DNA from: an uncultured Pelagibacteraceae bacterium
Lineage (GTDB): Bacteria; Pseudomonadota; Alphaproteobacteria; Pelagibacterales; Pelagibacteraceae
DNA: 64,000 nucleotides
Direction of reading: 5' to 3'
NCBI GenBank assembly: GCA_902596975.1
Contig: CACJWS010000001.1
Coordinates: 62,001-126,000, forward strand
Below are positions 43,192-52,016 of this stretch, one piece after another. A model generated the notes under the pieces. It saw nothing but the letters and a program-made list of their open reading frames with translations. It was not told the DNA's origin and ran no database searches. The position numbers and the translations under genes were made by a program. The first letter of the stretch is position 1. Every line of letters begins with the position of its first letter.

Positions 43192-43914
43192 ATGACTTAT
43201 TGTATTGGCATTAAAACCGAGACAGGACTAGTTTTTGCATCAGACTCCAGAACAAATGCTGGATTGGACAATGTAAATATATATTCTAAAATGTTAACGC
43301 ACGATGTTGGAGATAGAACAATAGTAATTGTTACATCAGGAAATCTTGGAACTTCTCAAGCAGTTTATAATTCAATAAAAAAAGATTTAAAAAGCAAAAC
43401 AGGTATTATGAATTTAAATACCTGTAATGATTTTGAGCAAATTGCATCCTACATAGGATCTCTCAATATTGAACATTCATCTCCACAAGGAATTAATACT
43501 GATAGTGTTTTACTTGGTTCAACATTTATTGTTGGTGGTCAAATAAAAGATCAACCTCCTGAATTATATTTAGTTTATCCTCAGGGCAATTACATTCGTC
43601 CAGCAGATAGCAAACCATATTTAGTTATAGGAGAAGTGAAATACGGAAAACCTATTTTAGATAGAGTAATCACACCAAAAGTTTCAATTGGTGATGCATC
43701 AAGATGTGCACTGATATCAATGGACTCTACATTAAAAAGTGATTTAACAGTTGGTCCACCAATAGACTTTGCTGTTATCAAAAAAGATGAAATCAAAATA
43801 GCATCTCTTAAATGTCTAAATATGAATGACCCTGAATTTTCTAAAGTTTGCAATCAATGGTCACAAGGTATTTTTAAGATATTTGATTCTTTTCAAAGGT
43901 TTGACTGGGAATAA
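43192..43914 (+). CDS. Anbu-type proteasome-like peptidase
   Basis: The 240-residue protein begins MTYCIGIKTETGLVFASDSRTN. After removal of Met1 the new N-terminal Thr1 with Asp17 and Lys32 gives the proteasome catalytic set. The length and start match Anbu (COG3484), an Ntn hydrolase related to HslV. It is divergent from the circularly permuted ATP-grasp gene, its usual partner, over 114 bases. The stop is two bases from a convergent gene. Confidence 0.85.
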   Translation: MTYCIGIKTETGLVFASDSRTNAGLDNVNIYSKMLTHDVGDRTIVIVTSGNLGTSQAVYNSIKKDLKSKTGIMNLNTCNDFEQIASYIGSLNIEHSSPQGINTDSVLLGSTFIVGGQIKDQPPELYLVYPQGNYIRPADSKPYLVIGEVKYGKPILDRVITPKVSIGDASRCALISMDSTLKSDLTVGPPIDFAVIKKDEIKIASLKCLNMNDPEFSKVCNQWSQGIFKIFDSFQRFDWE

Positions 43915-43916
43915 AT

Positions 43917-44306
43917 CTAATATTTGGTGTATTCTTTAATTTCTTTAATTTTAGAACCAGTTTTATTATTTATTTCTAATTTCAATTTTGCCCTTTCATC
44001 ATTTAGGAAGTGAACATCTCTTGATAATTTAATAAATTTTTCACCAAAATCAGAATTTTTTTCACATAATCTTTTATCATCTTCTATTACCCAAAGCTTT
44101 GAGTTAATTTCTTTTAGTGAGTTGTATAAACTTTCAATTTCACTGTAATTTTTAATATTTTTATTTAATTGATCTTTTAAAATTTTATATTCATCATTTA
44201 TGAAATTTAATTTTTCAGGATCTTTAATTTTTTCAGATTTAATTTCTAAAATAGAAATTTTATCCAGCAATTCTCCAACTGATACTTCTACTAAAATTTT
44301 ATTCAT
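43917..44306 (-). CDS. DUF6165-like coiled-coil protein
   Basis: The 129-residue protein starts MNKILVEVSVGELLDKISILEIK and is highly charged with heptad-like Leu/Ile spacing through most of its length, suggesting coiled coil. The VSVGELLDKISILEIK start is typical, from memory, of DUF6165, often found beside glycosyltransferases. The divergent neighbour (44339) is a family 9 glycosyltransferase, consistent with that habit. Confidence 0.65.
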   Translation of the reverse strand: MNKILVEVSVGELLDKISILEIKSEKIKDPEKLNFINDEYKILKDQLNKNIKNYSEIESLYNSLKEINSKLWVIEDDKRLCEKNSDFGEKFIKLSRDVHFLNDERAKLKLEINNKTGSKIKEIKEYTKY

Positions 44307-44338
44307 ATAAATTGATATTATGTTAAGTTGTTTAAAAT

Positions 44339-45280
44339 ATGTCTAATATACTTATTATAAAACATGGGTCTTTAGGTGATATAGCTCAAGCAAGTGGTGC
44401 AATTCAAGATATATCCGATAATCATCCAAATGATGATCTTTATATTCTATCAACCAAACCTTATTACGATTTATTAAAAAAAAATCCAAATATAACTGAT
44501 GTCATTTTAGATAAACGACTCTCAAGATTTAACTTAATTTATTTATATTTATTAATGAGAAAGATAAAAAAATATAAATTTGTTAAAGTTTATGACCTTC
44601 AAAATTCTAAAAGAACTAGTTTTTATAAAAAAGTTCTCTTTCCAAAAGCCGCATCAGATATTTGGTCATCAACAGAAACAACACTTCCTGAAGGAACTAA
44701 TAAGAATGATTTTGATAAAGACACTGTTCTATACCGCTTTGAACATCAATTAAATGTTTCTGGAATTAAAACTAATCACGTAACTAAACCAGACTTTTCT
44801 TGGAGCTGTGAGGATATTTCAGAAATCAAAAAAAAATATAATTTAAACAAATATTTAATTTTATTCCCCTTTTCATCATCTCATTTAACTATAAAAAGAT
44901 GGCCATATTATAATGAATTGATAAAAAAAGTTAAATCTACTTTTAGAGATGAAATCCAAATTTTAATTGCCCCAGGTCCAAATGAAATCAAATTAGCTAA
45001 TGATATTGATGCTAATATTATTTTAGATAATGATAAAGCGCTTAATATTTCCCAACTTTCGTCATTAATAAAAGAAAGTTATTTTGTAATATCGAATGAT
45101 ACTGGGCCAGCACATATGGCTGCGCATTTAAATGTAAAAGGATTAGTTCTATTTGGATCGCATACTACTGCTAAAAAAGTTAGTATTGAACGAGAACATT
45201 TTAAAGCAATTCAAGTTTCAGATTTGTCTAAACTTTCAGCTGATAAAGTATTTCAAAGAATGCAAGAAGCTGTTAATTAG
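44339..45280 (+). CDS. Glycosyltransferase family 9 (heptosyltransferase-like)
   Basis: The 313-residue protein begins SNILIIKHGSLGDIAQASGAI and has a C-terminal SNDTGPAHMAAHL motif, both characteristic of ADP-heptose:LPS heptosyltransferases and other GT9 enzymes. It probably adds a sugar to the lipopolysaccharide core. It converges on the AbrB-like gene with an 8-base overlap. Confidence 0.87.
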   Translation: MSNILIIKHGSLGDIAQASGAIQDISDNHPNDDLYILSTKPYYDLLKKNPNITDVILDKRLSRFNLIYLYLLMRKIKKYKFVKVYDLQNSKRTSFYKKVLFPKAASDIWSSTETTLPEGTNKNDFDKDTVLYRFEHQLNVSGIKTNHVTKPDFSWSCEDISEIKKKYNLNKYLILFPFSSSHLTIKRWPYYNELIKKVKSTFRDEIQILIAPGPNEIKLANDIDANIILDNDKALNISQLSSLIKESYFVISNDTGPAHMAAHLNVKGLVLFGSHTTAKKVSIEREHFKAIQVSDLSKLSADKVFQRMQEAVN

Positions 45281-46352
45281 TTTTTCTAAATTTTGATAAT
45301 AAAAAAGGTAAAAATAAAACTATTATGAAAATTCTTAAAAAATGATGGTAGCTCACAAATATTGGATCAATGTTATAAGCAACACTAATAACAACCATTT
45401 CATGAATTCCTCCTGGAGCAAAACTTAAAAAAGTTGGGATAAATTCAAACCCTATATAAGTGAGCAAATAAGCAGTTATCATTGCAACAATAACTAGAAT
45501 TGAACTAACAATTATTCCATGAAATATAAAAAATAATAATTCTTTAATTTTTAATCCATTTAATCTTGTACCTAAAGCTGTTCCAAGAAATATAAATGCA
45601 ATATTTATAAATGCATCTGGGAATCTGGCATTAATTATTTCAAAGGTATAAAAAGCACCAGATAATGCCATTGCACCAACTAAAGTAGGTGATGGAATTT
45701 TATAATTTTTTAAGATGTTTGCAAAAATGAAACAGATTATTAATAAAAATAGTATTTCTAAAAAATATCTTTCGTTATAGATATTTTCATAATTGTAACC
45801 TGTCATTTCTGAGAAACCTAAATTATTTATAAAAAAAATAGGAACAAAACTTACAATAAATATCACTCTTGTAGCCTGAGGAATCAATACACCTTTATCA
45901 TTTTTGCTTTTACCAAATTCTAATAAAGCTGCAGATATTGGAACAAATGCACCTGGAAGAGCTGCCAAAACTGAAATGAATTTACTAAATTTACAAACTT
46001 TAAAAAAATAATAGCCAGCAAGAATAGTACTAACTATTGTACAAACCAACATTGCTAATGAGGAGAAAATCCATAGATGGATTTTATACAATAATGTTAC
46101 ATTTAGTGTTCCTCCCAGAATTATACCAACAATTAAAAATATAGGATTTAATAGTTTAGTTGGAAAAACTATTTTAAAATTTGTAAATGCAAAACATAAA
46201 TTTAAACCTAAAGATCCTAATAACCATGGCAAGGGTAGATTTATTAAAGTACCTAAGTATCCACCGACTAGTCCTATAAATAGAGCTTTATAGCTACCTA
46301 TTAATGCTAAAAAATATTCTTTTACGTTTTTAGAAGGATTATATTTGAGCAT
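45273..46352 (-). CDS. AbrB-family membrane protein (transport regulator-like)
   Basis: The 359-residue protein has about ten transmembrane segments in two repeats, including LPWLLGSLGLNLCFAF and a second-half LVGAMALSGAFYTF, as in the 'AbrB duplication' membrane family (often misnamed ammonia monooxygenase). Role unknown. It is divergent from the tricarboxylate transporter and often sits near such transporters in other bacteria, as far as I recall. Confidence 0.75.
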   Translation of the reverse strand: MLKYNPSKNVKEYFLALIGSYKALFIGLVGGYLGTLINLPLPWLLGSLGLNLCFAFTNFKIVFPTKLLNPIFLIVGIILGGTLNVTLLYKIHLWIFSSLAMLVCTIVSTILAGYYFFKVCKFSKFISVLAALPGAFVPISAALLEFGKSKNDKGVLIPQATRVIFIVSFVPIFFINNLGFSEMTGYNYENIYNERYFLEILFLLIICFIFANILKNYKIPSPTLVGAMALSGAFYTFEIINARFPDAFINIAFIFLGTALGTRLNGLKIKELLFFIFHGIIVSSILVIVAMITAYLLTYIGFEFIPTFLSFAPGGIHEMVVISVAYNIDPIFVSYHHFLRIFIIVLFLPFLLSKFRKTN

Positions 46353-46413
46353 TGACTAAAATTTATAACTTATGTTTAATGATGGTTTCATAAATATAAT
46401 AAGAGAGGAAATA

Positions 46414-47388
46414 ATGAAACTAATTAAAACTTTTATTTCAGTTTTGCTATCTGCTTTCCTTCTATTTTCATCAACAAGCTCATTTGCAGTTGAAAAATTA
46501 CATTTTTTGATTGGCGGTGGTGCTGGTGGTGGTTGGGATGGAACTGCAAGAGGTACTGGAGAAGCATTAACAAAAGCTGGTTTTTTGAAAAGTGCATCAT
46601 TTGAAAATATGTCAGGTGGTGGAGGAGGAAAGGCTTTAGCTTACCTAATCAATAACGCTCCAAAAGATACAGTTTTAGTTCAGTCAACACCATTGGTGTT
46701 AAGATCTATTACAAGACACAAAGGTTATGTAAAAGGTACTGGAACATTATCTTACAAAGATGTTAAACCAATTGCAGGTGTAATTGGAGATTATGGTGCA
46801 ATAGTTGTTGCAAAAAATTCACCTATCAAAAATTTCAAAGATGCAGTTGATCAATATCAAAAAGATCCAAAGTCAATTAAAATGGCTGGAGGATCTGTAA
46901 GAGGAAGCATGGACCACTTAATTGGTGCATTAGCTTTCCAAGCAGCTGGAGCAAATCCAAACGATGTGATTTATGTTCCATATGATGCTGGTGGAAAAGC
47001 TCTTGCTGGACTTTTATCTGGAGAAACTCAAATACTTTCAACCGGTTTAGGTGAAGTAATGGGTGCTAGAGATCAAGTAAGAATAATTGGTATCACAGCT
47101 CCTGAAAGAGTAGGTGATGCGCCAGAGGCTCCAACATTAAAAGAGCAAGGATATGATGTTCAGTTTGTTAACTGGAGAGGTTTCTTTGCACCAAAAAGCA
47201 TGAGCATGAGTGACTATAACAAAATCTCTAAAATGCTTGGCGATGTTCAAAAAACACCAGAGTGGGAAGCTGTTAGAAAAAGAAATGCATGGGTAAATAT
47301 TTATAACCCAGGTTCTAAATTTGATGCGTTTTTAGAAAAACAAACAGTTGAAATGACAGCTCTGATGAAAAAACTTGGAGTAATATAA
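46414..47388 (+). CDS. tctC: Tripartite tricarboxylate transporter binding protein (TctC/Bug)
   Basis: The 324-residue protein has a signal peptide (residues 1-26, ending SSFA) and the Bug-type GGGAGGGWDGTARG and YDAGGKALAGLLSGE segments. I start at 46414: it has an AGAGAGGA ribosome site and gives a proper signal peptide. The frame from 46372 would add 14 residues ahead of it. It binds a carboxylate in the periplasm and works with TctB and TctA. Confidence 0.9.
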   Translation: MKLIKTFISVLLSAFLLFSSTSSFAVEKLHFLIGGGAGGGWDGTARGTGEALTKAGFLKSASFENMSGGGGGKALAYLINNAPKDTVLVQSTPLVLRSITRHKGYVKGTGTLSYKDVKPIAGVIGDYGAIVVAKNSPIKNFKDAVDQYQKDPKSIKMAGGSVRGSMDHLIGALAFQAAGANPNDVIYVPYDAGGKALAGLLSGETQILSTGLGEVMGARDQVRIIGITAPERVGDAPEAPTLKEQGYDVQFVNWRGFFAPKSMSMSDYNKISKMLGDVQKTPEWEAVRKRNAWVNIYNPGSKFDAFLEKQTVEMTALMKKLGVI

Positions 47389-47412
47389 TCTTTATAGATT
47401 ATTAAAGAATGT

Positions 47413-47459
47413 AAAGCAGTGAGAATAAGTCCTACAAAATTTATCTCACTGCTTTTTTT
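47413..47459 (+). terminator. Intrinsic terminator overlapping the tctB start
   Basis: Bases 47413-47424 (AAAGCAGTGAGA) and 47444-47455 (TCTCACTGCTTT) form a perfect 12-bp stem with a 19-base loop, ending in seven T (47453-47459). It lies 24 bases after the tctC stop. The tctB GTG start (47419-47421) sits inside the 5' arm, so the terminator and the next gene share the same bases. Confidence 0.75.
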
Positions 47460-47889
47460 AGTTTTATCAGTATTTTATCTATACACTGCTTACAATATTC
47501 AAGTATTTGCATTTGATGAGAACGCACCATTCAATGCTAGGACTTTCCCAATATATTTAGGTTGGGCAGGAATAATTTTATCGAGTTTAAAAATAATTTT
47601 ACCTGAAAAAGTTACTACAGAGGTAAATCATAAACACTTAGATTACAAAAGTATAATTTATCTAATAATTATCTCACTAATATATGCTGCTGTAATTTTA
47701 AAAATTGGATATTTTATATCAACTTCTTTATTTCTTTTTGCATCTTACTATTTCTTAGGTGAAAGGAGATGGGGACTGATGTTTATTTTATCTTTCCCAT
47801 TTGTTGCTGCATTTATGTATTTGTTACACGGATTATTAAACATTTATCTTCGTGATCCGTTTTTAAAATACATTGGAGTTATGGGATGA
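47419..47889 (+). CDS. tctB: Tripartite tricarboxylate transporter small subunit TctB
   Basis: The 156-residue protein has four hydrophobic segments and the TctB pattern of an early helix followed by a soluble loop and an LGERRWGLM segment. It starts with GTG inside a terminator stem and has no clear ribosome site. The first helix (about residues 8-25) is needed for the fold, so a later start is unlikely. The stop overlaps the tctA start. Confidence 0.85.
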   Translation: MRISPTKFISLLFLVLSVFYLYTAYNIQVFAFDENAPFNARTFPIYLGWAGIILSSLKIILPEKVTTEVNHKHLDYKSIIYLIIISLIYAAVILKIGYFISTSLFLFASYYFLGERRWGLMFILSFPFVAAFMYLLHGLLNIYLRDPFLKYIGVMG

Positions 47890-49385
47890 TCGAAGGAATA
47901 CTTATCGGATTATCAACTGCTTTATCTCTAACAAATATTTTAATGGTGATGGTTGGATGTTTTGCAGGAACAATAATTGGAATGTTACCTGGACTTGGAC
48001 CAATGACTGCAATAGCATTAATGATACCAATTACTTATGGATTTGATCCATCAACAGGCTTAATTTTAATGGCTGGTGTTTACTACGGTGCGGTATTTGG
48101 AGGATCTACATCTTCTATTTTGTTAAATGCGCCTGGAATACCGGGAACTGTTGCAACAGCATTTGATGGTTATCCAATGGCACAACAAGGTAAAGCTGGA
48201 AAAGCTTTAGCAATCGCTGCTTATAGTTCATTTGCAGGTGGAACAATTTCTGCAATATTTTTATTAGTTGCAGCCCCTAGTTTATCAAAAGTAAGTTTAG
48301 CTTTTAGGTCGCCTGACTATTTTGCGCTAATGATTTTAGGTTTAACTGCAATTTCTGCATTTTCATCTAAAGGACAATTTTTAAAAGCAATGATGATGGT
48401 AGTTTTAGGATTAATGTTAGCTACAGTTGGTCAGGATTCATTGTCAGATATAACAAGATTTACCTTTAACAATATGAACTTAACTGACGGAATAAGCTTT
48501 GTATTAATTGTCATGGCTACATTTGCAATGAGTGAAGCTTTAACGATTATTTTTAGAGGGAAAGATCCAAACAGAGCTGCTAAACAAATCTCATTAACAG
48601 AACTAGGTTCGATTAAAGTAAATAAAGAAGAAACCATCAAAATGGCCAAAACAATACCTAGGTCATCTATATTAGGTTTTTTGATAGGTGTTTTACCTGG
48701 AGCAGGTGCAACTATTGCATCTTTCTTAGCATATGGAATGGAAAGAAATTATGTAAATGAAGAAGAAAAACAAAAGTTTGGAAAAGGTAGCGTTCATGGT
48801 TTATCAGCACCAGAGACAGCAAATAATGCGGCTTGCTCTGGTTCATTTGTTCCATTGCTAACATTAGGAATTCCAGGAAGTGGTACAACGGCTGTAATGC
48901 TTGGAGCTCTTTTAGGATTTGGTATTCAGCCAGGACCAAGACTTTATCAGACAAACCCTGAAATTTTTTGGTCGGTTATTATGTCAATGTATATTGGTAT
49001 GGTTGTACTTTTAATTTTAAATTTACCATTAATTCCCTATATCGCTAGAATTTTAGCGGTACCTAGAAATTACTTAATACCTTTAATTTTATTTTTCTCA
49101 GTGACAGGAATTTATTTAATGTCATTTAATAATTTTGATATTTTTTTAATGATAGGTATTGCAGTGGTTGCAACTTTTTTAAGGCTCTACGATTTTCCCA
49201 TGCCACCTTTAATATTAGCTTTTGTACTTGGAGGACTAATGGAGGAAACATTAAGAAGATCACTTTTAATAAGTGATGGGTCACCTAATTTTTTATGGGA
49301 TAGACCAATAACTCTAATAATATTATTGATCACAATCACAATTGTTGGGTGGCAAATATTTTCAACTTTTAGAAAAAAAAATTAA
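47886..49385 (+). CDS. tctA: Tripartite tricarboxylate transporter large subunit TctA
   Basis: The 499-residue protein has about 12 transmembrane segments and two TctA glycine-rich motifs: GMLPGLGPMTAIALMIP near residue 33 and GVLPGAGATIASFLAYG near 267. It forms the channel of the TctABC system. It overlaps TctB by four bases and shares a TTAA stop overlap with the convergent gene. Confidence 0.95.
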   Translation: MIEGILIGLSTALSLTNILMVMVGCFAGTIIGMLPGLGPMTAIALMIPITYGFDPSTGLILMAGVYYGAVFGGSTSSILLNAPGIPGTVATAFDGYPMAQQGKAGKALAIAAYSSFAGGTISAIFLLVAAPSLSKVSLAFRSPDYFALMILGLTAISAFSSKGQFLKAMMMVVLGLMLATVGQDSLSDITRFTFNNMNLTDGISFVLIVMATFAMSEALTIIFRGKDPNRAAKQISLTELGSIKVNKEETIKMAKTIPRSSILGFLIGVLPGAGATIASFLAYGMERNYVNEEEKQKFGKGSVHGLSAPETANNAACSGSFVPLLTLGIPGSGTTAVMLGALLGFGIQPGPRLYQTNPEIFWSVIMSMYIGMVVLLILNLPLIPYIARILAVPRNYLIPLILFFSVTGIYLMSFNNFDIFLMIGIAVVATFLRLYDFPMPPLILAFVLGGLMEETLRRSLLISDGSPNFLWDRPITLIILLITITIVGWQIFSTFRKKN

Positions 49386-49798
49386 ATATAAATTTTATCT
49401 GCTAGACCGTAACAAAGAATCCCGCTTAAAACTGTCAAAATTCCTGAGGCAATTACCCCTTCGCTATTTGTTTTTTCGTTATGTCCAAGCTTATTGATAT
49501 AAATTGTATATATCCCAATTAAAAAATATAAAACGTTTTGAGCAAAAATTAATGTAAAGAAACCCCATGTTCCTGCCAAACCATCTTCTTTAACTAATAT
49601 TATGTATAGTGCTACTAAAACTGATGCAACAAACGGTGCTCCAAAAAATCTAACCATTACAGCTGCAGAGTGATCTATATTGTATTGATCTAAAAATGAC
49701 TTTGTTGCAACAACTGTTCTGAAAGCATAAACGGCGTAAACAATAAAATGTAAAATAAAAATACTTAAATAAATTATTCCATTAAATTTATCTAGCAT
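49382..49798 (-). CDS. 138-residue membrane protein of unknown family
   Basis: The product has four hydrophobic segments (about 5-26, 48-68, 75-100 and 112-134) with a short soluble loop rich in Lys/Asn near residue 105. I recognise no family. It lies 9 bases after the GT4 gene end on the same strand, so it may be co-transcribed with GT4 and the thioredoxin-like gene. Confidence 0.65.
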   Translation of the reverse strand: MLDKFNGIIYLSIFILHFIVYAVYAFRTVVATKSFLDQYNIDHSAAVMVRFFGAPFVASVLVALYIILVKEDGLAGTWGFFTLIFAQNVLYFLIGIYTIYINKLGHNEKTNSEGVIASGILTVLSGILCYGLADKIYI

Positions 49799-49807
49799 GT
49801 TTTAACT

Positions 49808-50890
49808 TTATAAGATTCTTTTATAGTTTTCAATTATCTTATCCCAAAGAAAATTTTCGGCATGACTTTTGCACTCTTTTCCAAACTCAATATATTTATT
49901 ACCTTCAAATAAACTATCTATACTTGAATAAATTTCATCTAGACTATTACCATCACAAATTAATCCCGTTTTATTATGAACAATTGCATCAGAAGCACCA
50001 CCATCTTTTCCACCTATAGATGGAATCCCATATTGCGCAGCTTCAATAAAAGAAATTCCAAAACCCTCGACTGAAGTTTTGTGAATTATTGATGGCATTA
50101 TAAAAATATTTGATTTTACAATTAATGCATTTTTTAATTCATTAGATATATCGCTTAAAAAATTTACGTATTTATCAAGTTTTAATTCTATCACTAATTT
50201 TTTTAAATTTTCTTCTTCATTTCCGTATCCTATACAAGTGTAAGTAATATCAGGATATTTCTCTTTTAAATTCCGAATAGCCATTATAACTTTTTCGTGA
50301 TTTTTTCTTTTGTCAAATCTAGAAACAGTAATTAGCCTTTGTTTTTTTCCTTTTAGTATTTCTTCTGCTTGTTTAAGGTCGTCTTTTGGAATCTCTTCAA
50401 CAGGATCTATACCTGGATTTATGACTATTAATCTTTTTTCTTCAACTCCAAGACTAACCGCTAAATTTTTTGTAAAGTTTGAGTTTGCCACCACATAATC
50501 AACATTATTTAAAACCTCTAGAACTTTTTTGTTTAACCTAGATCCTTTTGGGTGGTTAATTTCTTTAGAATGAATTAAACATATTTTCTTTTTTGAAGAT
50601 TTTATAAGTTCTAAACTTTTCCAATGATCTGCTATAATGCAATTTACATTTTTATTTTTATTTAAATATTCATTTATAAGTAAAGATTTTCTGTATTTTC
50701 TTAATAATTTAACTCCACTAACTCTTTCAATTGTAAATGAAACTTTAACATCGAATTTTTTATGATCCTCATGATAATCTGCAAATACTTTAACCATATC
50801 AAGTTTTGATAAAGATCTTGCTAATCCCCACATTAGATTTTGCATACCACCAACTTCGGGTGGAAAGGTTCTAGTTATTACTAAATACAT
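49808..50890 (-). CDS. Glycosyltransferase family 4
   Basis: The 360-residue protein has the GT4 pattern: PPEVGGMQNLMWGLARSL at the N-terminus, VINPGIDP and LITVSRFDKRKNHEKVI in the middle, and EGFGISFIEAAQYGIPSIG near 260. It transfers a nucleotide-activated sugar. It is probably for surface polysaccharide or lipid, but the acceptor is unknown. The start overlaps the stop of the thioredoxin-like gene by one base. Confidence 0.88.
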   Translation of the reverse strand: MYLVITRTFPPEVGGMQNLMWGLARSLSKLDMVKVFADYHEDHKKFDVKVSFTIERVSGVKLLRKYRKSLLINEYLNKNKNVNCIIADHWKSLELIKSSKKKICLIHSKEINHPKGSRLNKKVLEVLNNVDYVVANSNFTKNLAVSLGVEEKRLIVINPGIDPVEEIPKDDLKQAEEILKGKKQRLITVSRFDKRKNHEKVIMAIRNLKEKYPDITYTCIGYGNEEENLKKLVIELKLDKYVNFLSDISNELKNALIVKSNIFIMPSIIHKTSVEGFGISFIEAAQYGIPSIGGKDGGASDAIVHNKTGLICDGNSLDEIYSSIDSLFEGNKYIEFGKECKSHAENFLWDKIIENYKRIL

Positions 50891-51444
50891 TAATTAGATG
50901 ACCACTTAATACCACAACCCATACTTGGGAATTGTTCTTCAGGACCATTACCTGTTTCTGAAACTTGTTTCATCGCAATAAATAAATCACTATCTCCAGA
51001 TCTCACAGGTTTTAGTTCTCTTAATTCTCTTATTCTTCCTCTATATTGAAGACCAAAATCTTTATCATAACCGAAAAAATCTGGAGTACATACAGCATCA
51101 TATTTTTTTGCAATGTCTTGTGTTTCATCAATCAGGTAAGGAAAATTAAACTTATGTTTAATTGCAAACTCTATCATTTTTTCAAAAGAGTCTTCTGGAT
51201 AATTAATTGGATCATTAGAGCATATAGCAACTGAATTTATTCCTAAATCATTAAGTTTATTACAATCCTCCACCACATCTTTTATAATTGCTTTTACATA
51301 AGGACAATGATTACAAATAAACATTATCAAAGTTCCATTTTCACCTTTGATGTCATTTAATGATATTAATTTCTTCTCCGTAGATTTTAATTCGAAGTTT
51401 TCAGCTTTTTTTCCAAAATCACATACTGGTGTTTTAATAGGCAT
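50890..51444 (-). CDS. Thioredoxin-family redox protein (AhpC/TSA-like)
   Basis: The 184-residue protein has a thioredoxin fold with CNHCPYVKA (CxxC, about residues 49-52) and the peroxiredoxin-like FELKSTEKKLISLNDIKGE start. There is no signal peptide, so it should act in the cytoplasm. The CNHCPYV motif is typical of a group of thioredoxin-like proteins of unknown partner. It is the first gene of the minus-strand run with GT4. Confidence 0.82.
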   Translation of the reverse strand: MPIKTPVCDFGKKAENFELKSTEKKLISLNDIKGENGTLIMFICNHCPYVKAIIKDVVEDCNKLNDLGINSVAICSNDPINYPEDSFEKMIEFAIKHKFNFPYLIDETQDIAKKYDAVCTPDFFGYDKDFGLQYRGRIRELRELKPVRSGDSDLFIAMKQVSETGNGPEEQFPSMGCGIKWSSN

Positions 51445-51464
51445 AATGTAATAATATATAAATT

Positions 51465-51977
51465 ATGTTTTACGATTTGGAAGATAAAAAACCAAAAAAC
51501 TCTGGCGAAAATTGGGTAGCGCCAAATGCAACTATTATTGGAGATGTCACATTAGAAAAAAACTCCAGTGTTTGGTTTAATGCTGTAATTAGAGGGGATA
51601 ATGAAAACATTCATGTTGGAGAAGGTTCAAATGTTCAAGATGGGAGCGTTCTACATACTGACCCAGGCTGCCCATTAAGAATAGGTAAAGACGTAACCAT
51701 TGGTCATATCGTTATGCTTCATGGATGTACAATTGGAGACAATAGTTTAATAGGTATTGGAGCTGTCATTTTAAATAATGCGAAAATAGGCAAAAACTGC
51801 ATCATTGGTGCAAAAGCATTAATAACTGAAAACAAAGAAATTCCAGACAACTCATTAGTAGTTGGAGCTCCAGGAAGAGTAGTTAGAAAACTTACAGACG
51901 AAGAGATAGATAAAATTACAGAGAACGCAAAACATTATCAGGACAATTGGAAAAGATACTTGAAGACAGTTTTTTAA
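51465..51977 (+). CDS. Gamma-carbonic-anhydrase-like hexapeptide-repeat protein (YrdA-like)
   Basis: The 170-residue protein is a left-handed beta-helix protein with repeated (I/L/V)-x-x-x-x-x units, e.g. WVAPNATIIGDVTLEKNSSV, and metal-ligand histidines in GSVLHTDPG, GHIVMLHGC. It resembles the YrdA/gamma-CA group, some of which have carbonic anhydrase activity. It is divergent from the thioredoxin-like gene over 20 bases. Confidence 0.87.
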   Translation: MFYDLEDKKPKNSGENWVAPNATIIGDVTLEKNSSVWFNAVIRGDNENIHVGEGSNVQDGSVLHTDPGCPLRIGKDVTIGHIVMLHGCTIGDNSLIGIGAVILNNAKIGKNCIIGAKALITENKEIPDNSLVVGAPGRVVRKLTDEEIDKITENAKHYQDNWKRYLKTVF

Positions 51978-52016
51978 CATGTTTACAATATTTTTTTTAC
52001 AAAGTTAATAATAGTA

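Noticed and set aside
46372-46413. Upstream in-frame extension of TctC
   Set aside because: The extra 14 residues would precede the signal peptide, and the ATG at 46414 has a better ribosome site.
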